Shown piece after piece: positions 34,921 through 42,582 of a stretch of DNA of 64,000 bases. The notes beneath the pieces were generated by a model, which was not told the DNA's origin, did not search any database, and saw only the letters and a list, made by a program, of their open reading frames with translations. Where the stretch lies: NCBI RefSeq assembly GCF_022012415.1, contig NZ_JAKLTR010000002.1, positions 372,001 through 436,000 of the forward strand. The letters are read 5' to 3'. This stretch comes from Terrimonas ginsenosidimutans (GTDB lineage Bacteria; Bacteroidota; Bacteroidia; Chitinophagales; Chitinophagaceae). The position numbers were made by a program, and so were the translations under genes. Every line of letters starts with the position of its first letter. Within the stretch, counting starts at the first letter, position 1.

Positions 34921-36210
34921 ATGAAAAAGAATCTTCACAACCTTGCATACCAACTGTTGATCGCAAAGCATCTTTTCCGCTGGACGATACTCGCTATTCC
35001 GGTTTCACTGATCACCGGTTCTCTTGTGGCTTTATTTCTTTGGCTGTTAGACCGCGTTACGGTCATACGCTGGGAACATGAATGGCTCTTGTACCTGCTC
35101 CCGCTTGCAGGTGTGCTGATCTATTTTATTTACAAACCAGGGGGCCGGAATGCTGAAGCCGGAAACAGTCTTATTATAGACGAAATACATCAACCGGGTG
35201 CAGGCGTACCCGCCCGGATGACGCCGCTCGTGTTCATTACGACCATCATCACGCACTTATTCGGAGGATCAGCCGGACGGGAAGGCACCGCAGTTCAAAT
35301 GGGCGGAAGTATGGCAGGTATGCTGGGAAGATGGTTTAAGCTGGATCATAGAGATAAAAGCGTTCTGCTGCAATGTGGTGTAGCGGCGGGATTTGGTGCT
35401 GTCTTCGGAACACCAGTAACGGGCGCTCTCTTCGCGATCGAATTCGTAAGGCCCGGCAGAATGCAGTATAAGGCTTTGCTGCCCTGTTTTATCGCAAGTA
35501 TGATCGCTGATCTTACCTGTTCTGGTCTTGGAATCCGTCACACCCTTTACCAGATCAGCCCAAATCTTGCTTCACTTTCCACCACCGGATCTTTCCATGT
35601 TGATCAACTGTTGATCCTGCGTGTGATAATAGCCGGAGTGATCTTCGGTCTTGTGGGGTATCTGTTCTCGTCATTGTCTCATTTGGTAAAGGACTATAGT
35701 CAGCGGTTAATAAAACCCGGTTATCTGAGACCTTTTATCGGGGGCGTGGTGATCATCTGTTTGTGCTTTGCGTCTGGAACAAATGATTATCTCGGCCTGG
35801 GTGTAACAAACCCCGATCCTGGCGGAGTATCTATCGTTTCTGCTTTCAGGGAGGGAGGTGCCGATCATTTAAGCTGGTTGTGGAAGATCATCTTTACGTC
35901 GATCACACTCGGAATGGGTTTTAAAGGAGGGGAGGTGACACCGTTGTTCTTTATTGGCGCCACCCTGGGCAATACGATTGCAGTGATCACCGGAACGCCG
36001 GTTGATCTGATGGCGGGTCTGGGATTTATTGCAGTATTTGCCGCCGCGACGAATACGCCGGTTGCCTGTGTAATAATGGGAGTGGAGTTGTTTGGCGGTG
36101 AATATGTATTGTATTACGCGATCGTTTGCTTTACGGCATATTATTTCAGTGGACCGGGTGGGATCTATACCTCTCAAAAAAAGGGTGTCTCTAAAATGTA
36201 CCCGCGGTAG
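34921..36210 (+). CDS. CLC-F-type fluoride/proton antiporter (voltage-gated chloride channel family)
   Basis: A 429-residue protein with about ten hydrophobic segments. CLC signatures are GGSAGREGTAVQMGGSMAG (near residue 118), GFGAVFGTPVTGALFAIE and GMGFKGGEVTPLFFIGATLG. Where Cl- transporters have GSGIP this protein has AGNSLIIDE, and GREGT replaces GREGP. Both fit CLC-F exporters as I recall them. The fluoride riboswitch in the leader supports fluoride export strongly. It exports F- to relieve toxicity in the cytoplasmic membrane. The ATG is fixed by the adjoining switch sequence. Confidence 0.9.
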   Translation: MKKNLHNLAYQLLIAKHLFRWTILAIPVSLITGSLVALFLWLLDRVTVIRWEHEWLLYLLPLAGVLIYFIYKPGGRNAEAGNSLIIDEIHQPGAGVPARMTPLVFITTIITHLFGGSAGREGTAVQMGGSMAGMLGRWFKLDHRDKSVLLQCGVAAGFGAVFGTPVTGALFAIEFVRPGRMQYKALLPCFIASMIADLTCSGLGIRHTLYQISPNLASLSTTGSFHVDQLLILRVIIAGVIFGLVGYLFSSLSHLVKDYSQRLIKPGYLRPFIGGVVIICLCFASGTNDYLGLGVTNPDPGGVSIVSAFREGGADHLSWLWKIIFTSITLGMGFKGGEVTPLFFIGATLGNTIAVITGTPVDLMAGLGFIAVFAAATNTPVACVIMGVELFGGEYVLYYAIVCFTAYYFSGPGGIYTSQKKGVSKMYPR

Positions 36211-36231
36211 TTGCCCGCTGATCCGTATGAT

Positions 36232-36399
36232 ATGTCAAGACCCGAAATTATTAGGGAGCTGAGAAAGGTGATCCAGCCTCCGGCAAATTATAAGGTGCGC
36301 GTAAACGATGTGACCGTTCCCCATCAACCTTTCCCTGACGACGGGCCCTGGATCATTCTGGCATCGGATACAGAGGCTAATTGCTACCCAAATTTTTGA
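36232..36399 (+). CDS. Small hypothetical protein
   Basis: A 55-codon frame (MSRPEIIRELRKVIQPPANY, KVRVNDVTVPHQPFPDDGPW, ILASDTEANCYPNF) starting 21 bp after the CLC-F stop, so possibly in the same transcript. The sequence has a natural amino-acid mix but no family I recognise. Low confidence because of size. Confidence 0.4.
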   Translation: MSRPEIIRELRKVIQPPANYKVRVNDVTVPHQPFPDDGPWIILASDTEANCYPNF

Positions 36400-36403
36400 A
36401 GGC

Positions 36404-36500
36404 CGTAAGGTTCCCGCGGATTTCGCAGATTGGAGGCGCAGATGCGCAGATAACTATCCGTTATCAGCAATTATTCTGCGTCATCTGCGGGAACCTTACG
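36404..36500. repeat. 97-bp palindromic dispersed repeat
   Basis: The ends CGTAAGGTTCCCGCGGAT and ATCTGCGGGAACCTTACG are complementary with few mismatches. The inner part contains repeated CGCAGAT/ATCTGCG words. Elements with these words are scattered in many Bacteroidota genomes to my knowledge. It fills most of the gap before 36667. Confidence 0.75.
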
Positions 36501-36666
36501 CAAGACTAGAAATTCAGGGGATCAAAGTTTTATTACGGTCAACGCAACATAATGAAAAGTGGGACGTTCTAACTCCGACAACCCTTCTGACCTGCCTCGT
36601 GATACCGCTGGTTGTTTTTTTAACCGTTACCTGGATCCATATCCAATCCTTTAAAAAACCAATCAT

Positions 36667-36942
36667 ATGCGACCAACTCCTATTCACCCCAAAAGGGCAG
36701 ACTTTGCCTCGTTTGATGACTATTTTGATGCGATGATCCAGTATCACCTCGATTTATTACCGCAGGATTCAGAGGAAGAGCAGGAGATCACCCCACTTAT
36801 TCAGGCATTTTATTTTCCCGCATACAAGGATGGTAAACGCGTTGAGGGAACCAATTCCCGCAGTGGAGCTGTTCAGCGTCCTGAGGGTGAGAAAGCTTGG
36901 CAACAAAAGCTGCACCAGTTTGTGCAGGCGCATCAACAGTGA
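36667..36942 (+). CDS. Hypothetical protein
   Basis: A 91-residue acidic protein (MRPTPIHPKRADFASFDDYF, DAMIQYHLDLLPQDSEEEQE, PLIQAFYFPAYKDGKRVEG). No signal peptide, membrane segment or recognised family. Its composition and the lack of a convincing overlapping frame support coding. Confidence 0.55.
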   Translation: MRPTPIHPKRADFASFDDYFDAMIQYHLDLLPQDSEEEQEITPLIQAFYFPAYKDGKRVEGTNSRSGAVQRPEGEKAWQQKLHQFVQAHQQ

Positions 36943-37075
36943 TCAATCATTAAATAATATCTGTTCAGATAAGTGATCGGGAAACCGGTAACGAGTTAAC
37001 GCAATGCGTTTGCTCCCGTTGCCTCTCTGTTTCTGATCGCAGACGACGAACGTACCGCGCTTTCAGCAGCGTTGG

Positions 37076-37348
37076 CTATTTCCCCTGCTTTTCCATGATC
37101 TCTTTCAAACTCACCAGCCTGTCCCGGCACAATTTTCCCTGCATGGCGGTGTCTCCATAATGGCGTAGCAATGCAATCTGTGTTAAAAGAAACTGTTTGG
37201 GATTGGAGATAAATGCGCCAGAATCGAGCGGGATCTTTTCAGGGATCGGGTGTTCCCTGAAATATTCTTCCCATTGATCTGGAGTGAAAGTGCTTGACAT
37301 CGCGCGAAGATAAGTCATTACAATGGCCTGGGAAAGCACCTGCGACAT
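37076..37348 (-). CDS. Hypothetical protein
   Basis: An up to 90-residue protein, with better-looking sequence from MSSTFTPDQWEEYFREHPIP onward (ATG at 37300). It continues KIPLDSGAFISNPKQFLLTQ and ALLRHYGDTAMQGKLC. Predicted helical and soluble. No family recognised; the start is uncertain between three ATGs. Confidence 0.55.
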   Translation of the reverse strand: MSQVLSQAIVMTYLRAMSSTFTPDQWEEYFREHPIPEKIPLDSGAFISNPKQFLLTQIALLRHYGDTAMQGKLCRDRLVSLKEIMEKQGK

Positions 37349-37787
37349 GCAACTGCGTGTTATTAGCGATCTTATATGCTTCAGGTCAGGAGGCAGTGTG
37401 AAAAGCCAGGAGCGGCCAGCTCTTTAGCATCCGCGTTTGATCATTCACTCCAGGATCTTATACTCATATGCCCATTTCACTAACCCCAACAAATTCGCAG
37501 CTCCCGTTTTCCGTAGAATATTTTTTTCATGCATTTCATTTGTTCTAAATAGATTCCCGGTTATTCGGAAATCTGTTTATTTTAACCGTTTCTTTTTAAA
37601 GTCCAGGTCAAGTAGTCCGTTTTATTTCCATTAACGAGTGCGATCATGCAGGTTTCCGAATCATCTGGAAGATCCCCGGTTCTATCGCTGGTTATCTGTT
37701 CAGATCGATCAGTAATGGTCCGGAAGTGATATTGAAAGACACACGGGCATCATAAGTTTGCCGGATCCATCTATGCTCCCGTTAGTC
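37349..37787. other. Intergenic region, nothing recognised
   Basis: 439 bp between minus-strand genes. Short plus-strand frames here look non-coding. No hairpin or repeat noted. Confidence 0.5.
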
Positions 37788-39665
37788 TTAGTATTCGTCC
37801 CAGTCTGTGTTGCGATTTATTACAGGGTTTTCTTTAGCGTCAATTTCTTTCAATCTTGCGGCAGAAGCGCTATGTCCAAGATTTGCGGCGGCACGGTACC
37901 AGCTTTTCGCGCTGACCATGTCTTTGGTAACGCCATAGCCATTTTCATAGATCAGCCCTTTGAAGTACATACAGGAGGAGTTCTTTAACTCTGCGCCTTT
38001 ATTGAATAATTGAAGTGCTTTCTGATACTCCTTATTGAGATAATGAATGCGGCCTAATGATGACATGCCCCAGGAGTAGTCTTTATCTACCGCCTGCTGA
38101 TACCAGTACACGGCGCTGTCCATCCGGTTCAGTTTGGACTCATACAGGTCACCCATTTGCCAGATTGCATCCTTATCTCCGAGCGCGACAACTTTTTTAT
38201 AGTAGTACATAGCGCTGGCCGCATCAAAGGCAACCCCGTTTCCTTCTTTATACATTGAGCCCAGCGCGATGATGGCCGGAGCATAGTTGCTGTCTGCCGC
38301 CTGCTTATACCAGTCGATCGCGGTGTTGACGTTCTTCCTGACTGCTTTACCTTCAAAGTAAGCAAGTCCGACCCTGTACATACCCGCTGGTGATCTCAGG
38401 TCGGCCGCTTTCTTATACCACTGCAGCCCTTTTTTTTCATCTATGCGAACCCCGTGTCCGTAGTAGTGCATGATGCCCATGTTCACGATGCCGGTCAGTT
38501 GACCTTTATCCGCGGCGTCCTTGAAATAGTTCATCGCTTTGTTAAGGTCTTTCGGCACATTGTTACCGGAAAAGTAAGCGAAGCCAAGATCTACCAGGGC
38601 GGTCGCATCACCCTTTTCTGCCATCAGTTGCGTTTTACGGAACCGCAGCTTTTCGATCTGGTCAGGGGAAGAAACAAAGACAAAGGAAACCTGTCTGGGA
38701 AAGAGTCCTTCCGCATAATAATTAAGACTGACCTTGAACGGAAGGGAATCACTGAGCCATTCGTATTTCAGGCTTTTGTTATCTGCATAGGTAGCCTTTT
38801 CCGCTCCTTTATTAAATACGGCGTTCAACGTTTCAGCAACGTGGTGAAAGAAACTCTCCGCAGCTTTTTCATTGTCTGGAAAGTACTTTGTTGCTTCGTA
38901 TTTCAGTTGATCTTTATAGCCCCAGAAATTATTGTAGATCGTGTGTTTTTCCGTTTTGCCATTAGTGAATTCTTCCAGCAGCATTGCCGGTCTGAATTCC
39001 GTAGAGTCATTTTCTTTAGCGAAGCGGGAGAGCTTTCTGAATCTTGACCCAAGGTTGTCTGATAACGTTTTGATCAGGGTTGCATAAGAAACAATACTGG
39101 TCTGATTTACCGGCATTCCTTCCCTGATGAGATAGTCACATTCTTTTTTCGTGACGCGCATATTGGTGTAATAATATGGCTTACCGGACAACACCTGTGT
39201 CTTTGCCCAAATGACAAATGTGTTCTGATATGTTTTATTCCCTGCTGTGGTTCTGCCGACCCAGGTATAGCTGGGCTGGCCATCCGATACTTTATATTCA
39301 ATGGTAAAGGCGTTTGGAGCAATATGGGTTTGCCCAAGCGATGCAAAGAAGTTGAAATAGGCACGTGATTTAGCCGAGTCTTCCAGCGGCGCTTCCATTT
39401 GGTATTCAAATTTGGTGGAGCCACTGAAATCGATCGTATGTGAAGCTCCGGGTATCACTACCAGTTTGGTGGCATATTTACCGTGCTGGCCGCTGCCGTC
39501 GAACAGAATGGATGGGTCTGTATTTCCGGTAAGGTTTGAAAGTTTGCTGAGAACATTTTTAAAGTTTGCTTCGAGCTCTTTTACGTAATCATCCTGTGCT
39601 GAAGCGGGATTTGACAGGGTGGTAAGAAAAAAAAGGCAAGTGGTGAAGAGATGGTGGGGTTTCAT
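37788..39665 (-). CDS. Exported Sel1-repeat protein
   Basis: A 625-residue protein with a signal peptide (MKPHHLFTTCLFFLTTLSNP ASA). The N-terminal 340 residues have no recognised family (VIPGASHTIDFSGSTKFEYQ). Then come seven or so Sel1-like repeats from about 350 to 610, with the usual A-x-x-x-Y/W-x-x-A-A pattern: NVPKDLNKAMNYFKDAADKG, GVRIDEKKGLQWYKKAADL, AVRKNVNTAIDWYKQAAD, GVTKDMVSAKSWYRAAANLG. Sel1 repeats mediate protein contacts; here in the periplasm or at the surface. Partner unknown. Confidence 0.85.
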   Translation of the reverse strand: MKPHHLFTTCLFFLTTLSNPASAQDDYVKELEANFKNVLSKLSNLTGNTDPSILFDGSGQHGKYATKLVVIPGASHTIDFSGSTKFEYQMEAPLEDSAKSRAYFNFFASLGQTHIAPNAFTIEYKVSDGQPSYTWVGRTTAGNKTYQNTFVIWAKTQVLSGKPYYYTNMRVTKKECDYLIREGMPVNQTSIVSYATLIKTLSDNLGSRFRKLSRFAKENDSTEFRPAMLLEEFTNGKTEKHTIYNNFWGYKDQLKYEATKYFPDNEKAAESFFHHVAETLNAVFNKGAEKATYADNKSLKYEWLSDSLPFKVSLNYYAEGLFPRQVSFVFVSSPDQIEKLRFRKTQLMAEKGDATALVDLGFAYFSGNNVPKDLNKAMNYFKDAADKGQLTGIVNMGIMHYYGHGVRIDEKKGLQWYKKAADLRSPAGMYRVGLAYFEGKAVRKNVNTAIDWYKQAADSNYAPAIIALGSMYKEGNGVAFDAASAMYYYKKVVALGDKDAIWQMGDLYESKLNRMDSAVYWYQQAVDKDYSWGMSSLGRIHYLNKEYQKALQLFNKGAELKNSSCMYFKGLIYENGYGVTKDMVSAKSWYRAAANLGHSASAARLKEIDAKENPVINRNTDWDEY

Positions 39666-39956
39666 GCGCCAAAGATATCTGGAAATGAAGACGAAAAAAT
39701 ACCGTCAATACGGTACAGGAGTGGTGAAGCGACCAGTTCAGTTCCGCACTTATCAGTATCCGTTCTCTTGATATACCTGTGATAACAGTGGCTTTTTTGC
39801 ACCTGCGATATCGTGCCGGTAGTAAACGATAAATAACCTCCGGGAAAACCCGGAAAATAAGCGCTATCGGTCAAATGCTGTTGCTTGAAAAGGTAACATG
39901 TTTTAACTTAAAGACAGGATTACGAAACCCTATGTTTAGCCGTCCAGTATAAGGGA

Positions 39957-39982
39957 AGCGCCAGCTGTAAAAAGCTGGCGCT
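39957..39982. terminator. Hairpin downstream of the cupin gene
   Basis: AGCGCCAGCT / AGCTGGCGCT around GTAAAA, 18 bp beyond the cupin stop. No long T-tract. The remainder of the 39666-39999 gap shows nothing recognised. Confidence 0.55.
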
Positions 39983-39999
39983 CCTGTTTCTTATGCACT

Positions 40000-40512
40000 T
40001 TATTTCTTACCCGCCGGGTCATCAGCCGCATTTACATAGGTCACACCCGATGGCCCATATCCCGTCAGCGCAACGATCACCGGATCTTTGCCGGTCATTG
40101 CAAAGTGATTTATATTCTTGTCTTCCGTATATACACTTCCGGGAGGGAGTTTCTTCAATTTGGCTTCTGAGAATTTGTCGCCATAACCAAAATACCAGGT
40201 TCCTGAAACAACCGTACCTACTCGTTCATCCGGGTGAAGATGAGCCGGGATCTTCGTATTTGGTGCCACTTTCAACAGGATCGTGTACAAACCTTCAACG
40301 GAAGGATCGCCATAGATCACGATCACTTCAACGGCGGAAAGATTTGATGAACCCGGTGCATGTTGCCCGGAAGCTTTTACCGCCCTGATCTCCTGCGGAG
40401 TGAGCCGCAGTTCTTTTTTTGCTGACTGCTGCGCGATGAGCGTGAGGTGGAAAAAGGCCAGTACCATGAAAGTGCTGACAACACGAAGCGTATTGTTTTT
40501 ATTGGAGATCAT
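40000..40512 (-). CDS. Exported cupin-domain protein
   Basis: A 170-residue protein with a hydrophobic N-terminus (VVSTFMVLAFFHLTLIAQQS) and a single cupin: ILLKVAPNTKIPAHLHPDER, VGTVVSGTWYFGYG, KKLPPGSVYTEDKNINHFAM. The His residues of PAHLHPDE and the later NHF would bind a metal. The substrate is unknown. It lies 27 bp downstream of the alpha/beta hydrolase gene on the same strand, so it is probably co-transcribed. Confidence 0.8.
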   Translation of the reverse strand: MISNKNNTLRVVSTFMVLAFFHLTLIAQQSAKKELRLTPQEIRAVKASGQHAPGSSNLSAVEVIVIYGDPSVEGLYTILLKVAPNTKIPAHLHPDERVGTVVSGTWYFGYGDKFSEAKLKKLPPGSVYTEDKNINHFAMTGKDPVIVALTGYGPSGVTYVNAADDPAGKK

Positions 40513-40539
40513 TGTATGCTTATTAAAGTTTGAGTTGTA

Positions 40540-41517
40540 TTATTTACCGGTAAAGAAATCAAGCAGATCTTTTTGTACCTGCTGGGTGTTCTCCTGAACG
40601 ATCCAGTGTCCGGCTCCGGCGATGTTTGATCCTTTTACATTTTCGGCGACAAGGCGGCAATGATCAACCAGGAAGGCTGCACCAAAGTATTCTCCGCCCA
40701 TTGCCAGCAGCGGCATTTTGAGCTTTGTTTTCATAAATTGTATATTGTCTTTGGCGTCCTGGTCAAAAGCTCCAAACCAATGGAAGGCACCGGTTGTTCC
40801 ACCTTTTACCGAATAAGCCCTGATGAATTCGTTTGTTTCTTCTGCTGTAAAGGGATCTTTCACATGTCCAACCTGTGGCCAGAAATCTGTCAGGAATAAA
40901 CGTTCGCGTCCTTCTACCAGTTTGCCGGATGCGGGGAATGCAAAAAAACCAAACCACCAGGCAGAGGCTTTGACCTGGCTCCATACGGGTTCGATGCCTG
41001 GCAGCAGTGCATCCATGAGTGCTAGTTTTTTGACTTCCCCCGGAAACTGTACCGCATAGGCATATGCAACCATTAGTCCGATGTCATGGCCCGCGAGATT
41101 GATTTGATCATATCCCAATTGTTTGACCATGCCGTGTATATAAGTGGCCAGTGTTTTCTTATCATAACCGCTATCCAGTCTTCCTGATTCACCAATGCCG
41201 GGCAGGTCTGGTGCAATAACGGTGAAATGTTTCGACAGCTCGGGCAGTATGCGATTCCACATATACCAGTTCTGCCCGAACCCGTGTAACAGCACCAGGG
41301 GTTCTCCCTGACCTCCGATCACATAGTGAACGTTCACGCCGTTGACCTGGGCGGTAGCGTGTTTGAAGTTGGAAGGAGGCGGGGCCGGTTGCGCGGTGGC
41401 ATCCTGGTTAGCGGGATCTGTCGCAGCAATGGTTGACGTAGCAGTTTTATTGTTGTCCGCATTGCAGGCAAACAGGAAAACAGCCAGAGTAAAAAGAACG
41501 GTCAATTGTTTTTTCAT
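40540..41517 (-). CDS. Alpha/beta-hydrolase lipoprotein with Asp nucleophile (epoxide hydrolase-like)
   Basis: A 325-residue protein with a lipoprotein signal (MKKQLTVLFTLAVFLFAC) and a Pro/Ala-rich linker. The fold motifs are LVLLHGFGQNWYMWNRILPE, IAPDLPGIGES, then NLAGHDIGLMVAY, where the nucleophile-elbow residue is Asp145, not Ser, and a late GAGHWIVQE with the catalytic His. An Asp nucleophile marks the epoxide hydrolase and haloalkane dehalogenase branch. It is exported, which is uncommon for that branch. Substrate unknown; it is likely in one transcript with the cupin gene. Confidence 0.85.
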   Translation of the reverse strand: MKKQLTVLFTLAVFLFACNADNNKTATSTIAATDPANQDATAQPAPPPSNFKHATAQVNGVNVHYVIGGQGEPLVLLHGFGQNWYMWNRILPELSKHFTVIAPDLPGIGESGRLDSGYDKKTLATYIHGMVKQLGYDQINLAGHDIGLMVAYAYAVQFPGEVKKLALMDALLPGIEPVWSQVKASAWWFGFFAFPASGKLVEGRERLFLTDFWPQVGHVKDPFTAEETNEFIRAYSVKGGTTGAFHWFGAFDQDAKDNIQFMKTKLKMPLLAMGGEYFGAAFLVDHCRLVAENVKGSNIAGAGHWIVQENTQQVQKDLLDFFTGK

Positions 41518-41583
41518 GATAGATCAGTTTGAGTGGTTTGAATAGTTATGCTATTTTATTATTGAATGCCTGGTTGCTTCAGA

Positions 41584-42375
41584 TCAGTGCTGCTTCAGCC
41601 AGGTAAGGATGAAATCGGCATTTTCTTTCCAGCCTTGTTGCGCCAATACAAGATGGTTGCGGCCCACGAATTCTTTGTAGTCAGTTACGGAACTGTTCTT
41701 ACGGTATCTTCTGTAATTGGCCAAATTGAGGCTGGAGGGTATAGAGTGATCGTTTGTGCCGGAGATCAGCAGTAAGGGAGGTCGCAGTTTCATAAAGTCA
41801 ATTTTTGCGGCACTGGAGAGAGTATCCCTGACGATCATTTTGGATTCCGGAACAACATAGCGGTAGTACAGGTCTTTTTGTGCTTCGAAGTTCATGCTAT
41901 TGGCAAACGCGTATTGCCAGGTTTTGAAGGACATCAGGTAAGATCTTCTGGTTGAAGAGAAGAAGCCGAGCGCTTTCCATCCGGCTCTCAGGAAAGAGAA
42001 TTTCAATGTGATGATCCCTTTGGGTGGAACGGAGTGAATGGCGACACCTGCTGATCCAGATCCTTTTTGTAATAAGATCTGAACGATCAGCCCGCCGATC
42101 GAATGGCCGATGAGTACAGGCTTTTCGGGTAGCTGCTCCGCAATGGCCGCAAAATGGTCTGTAAGGGAAGAAAGCCTGTTTGACGCGATCTCTGTATTTG
42201 ACTGGCTGTTGCGCAGCGATTCCGGAGTGCCGTCCTTGTGCGGCCAGGCCGGTGCCAGCGTCCTGTATCCTTTGTCTTCGAAGTATGATCGCCATTCGTC
42301 CCAGCAATTATTCCCAACAAACGCACCGGTTATGAAAAGGACAGTTCTTTGTTTGCCTTTATCCATGATAAGCAT
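41584..42375 (-). CDS. Alpha/beta-hydrolase (Ser nucleophile)
   Basis: A 263-residue soluble protein: VLFITGAFVGNNCWDEWRSY, LAPAWPHKDG, VLIGHSIGGLIVQILLQKG with nucleophile Ser92, LLLISGTNDHSIPSSL with the Asp, and a late GRNHLVLAQQGW with the His. No signal peptide. It is an esterase/lipase-type fold; the substrate is unknown. It lies 66 bp upstream of the exported hydrolase on the same strand, so the three genes may form an operon. Confidence 0.85.
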   Translation of the reverse strand: MLIMDKGKQRTVLFITGAFVGNNCWDEWRSYFEDKGYRTLAPAWPHKDGTPESLRNSQSNTEIASNRLSSLTDHFAAIAEQLPEKPVLIGHSIGGLIVQILLQKGSGSAGVAIHSVPPKGIITLKFSFLRAGWKALGFFSSTRRSYLMSFKTWQYAFANSMNFEAQKDLYYRYVVPESKMIVRDTLSSAAKIDFMKLRPPLLLISGTNDHSIPSSLNLANYRRYRKNSSVTDYKEFVGRNHLVLAQQGWKENADFILTWLKQH

Positions 42376-42582
42376 TTGCGTGAGCAGATCAACAGTGGTG
42401 CCGGTTATATGGAGCTTTGGGAATCACCGCTTTGATATAAAAGGATCAGATAAGCCACCGTGATATTTCGTGGTTTTGCAAAAGGGACCGTGAAAGTTGC
42501 GGGCTGTGAGCATAACGGCGCCGGAGTAATTTCATGGTAATTCAGGAAATGTGGTATATTTTCTGCGCGAAGTCAACTCCTC

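Noticed and set aside
34921-36210. Ordinary chloride channel
   Set aside because: GREGT instead of GREGP, the AGNSL segment in place of GSGIP and the fluoride riboswitch favour CLC-F.
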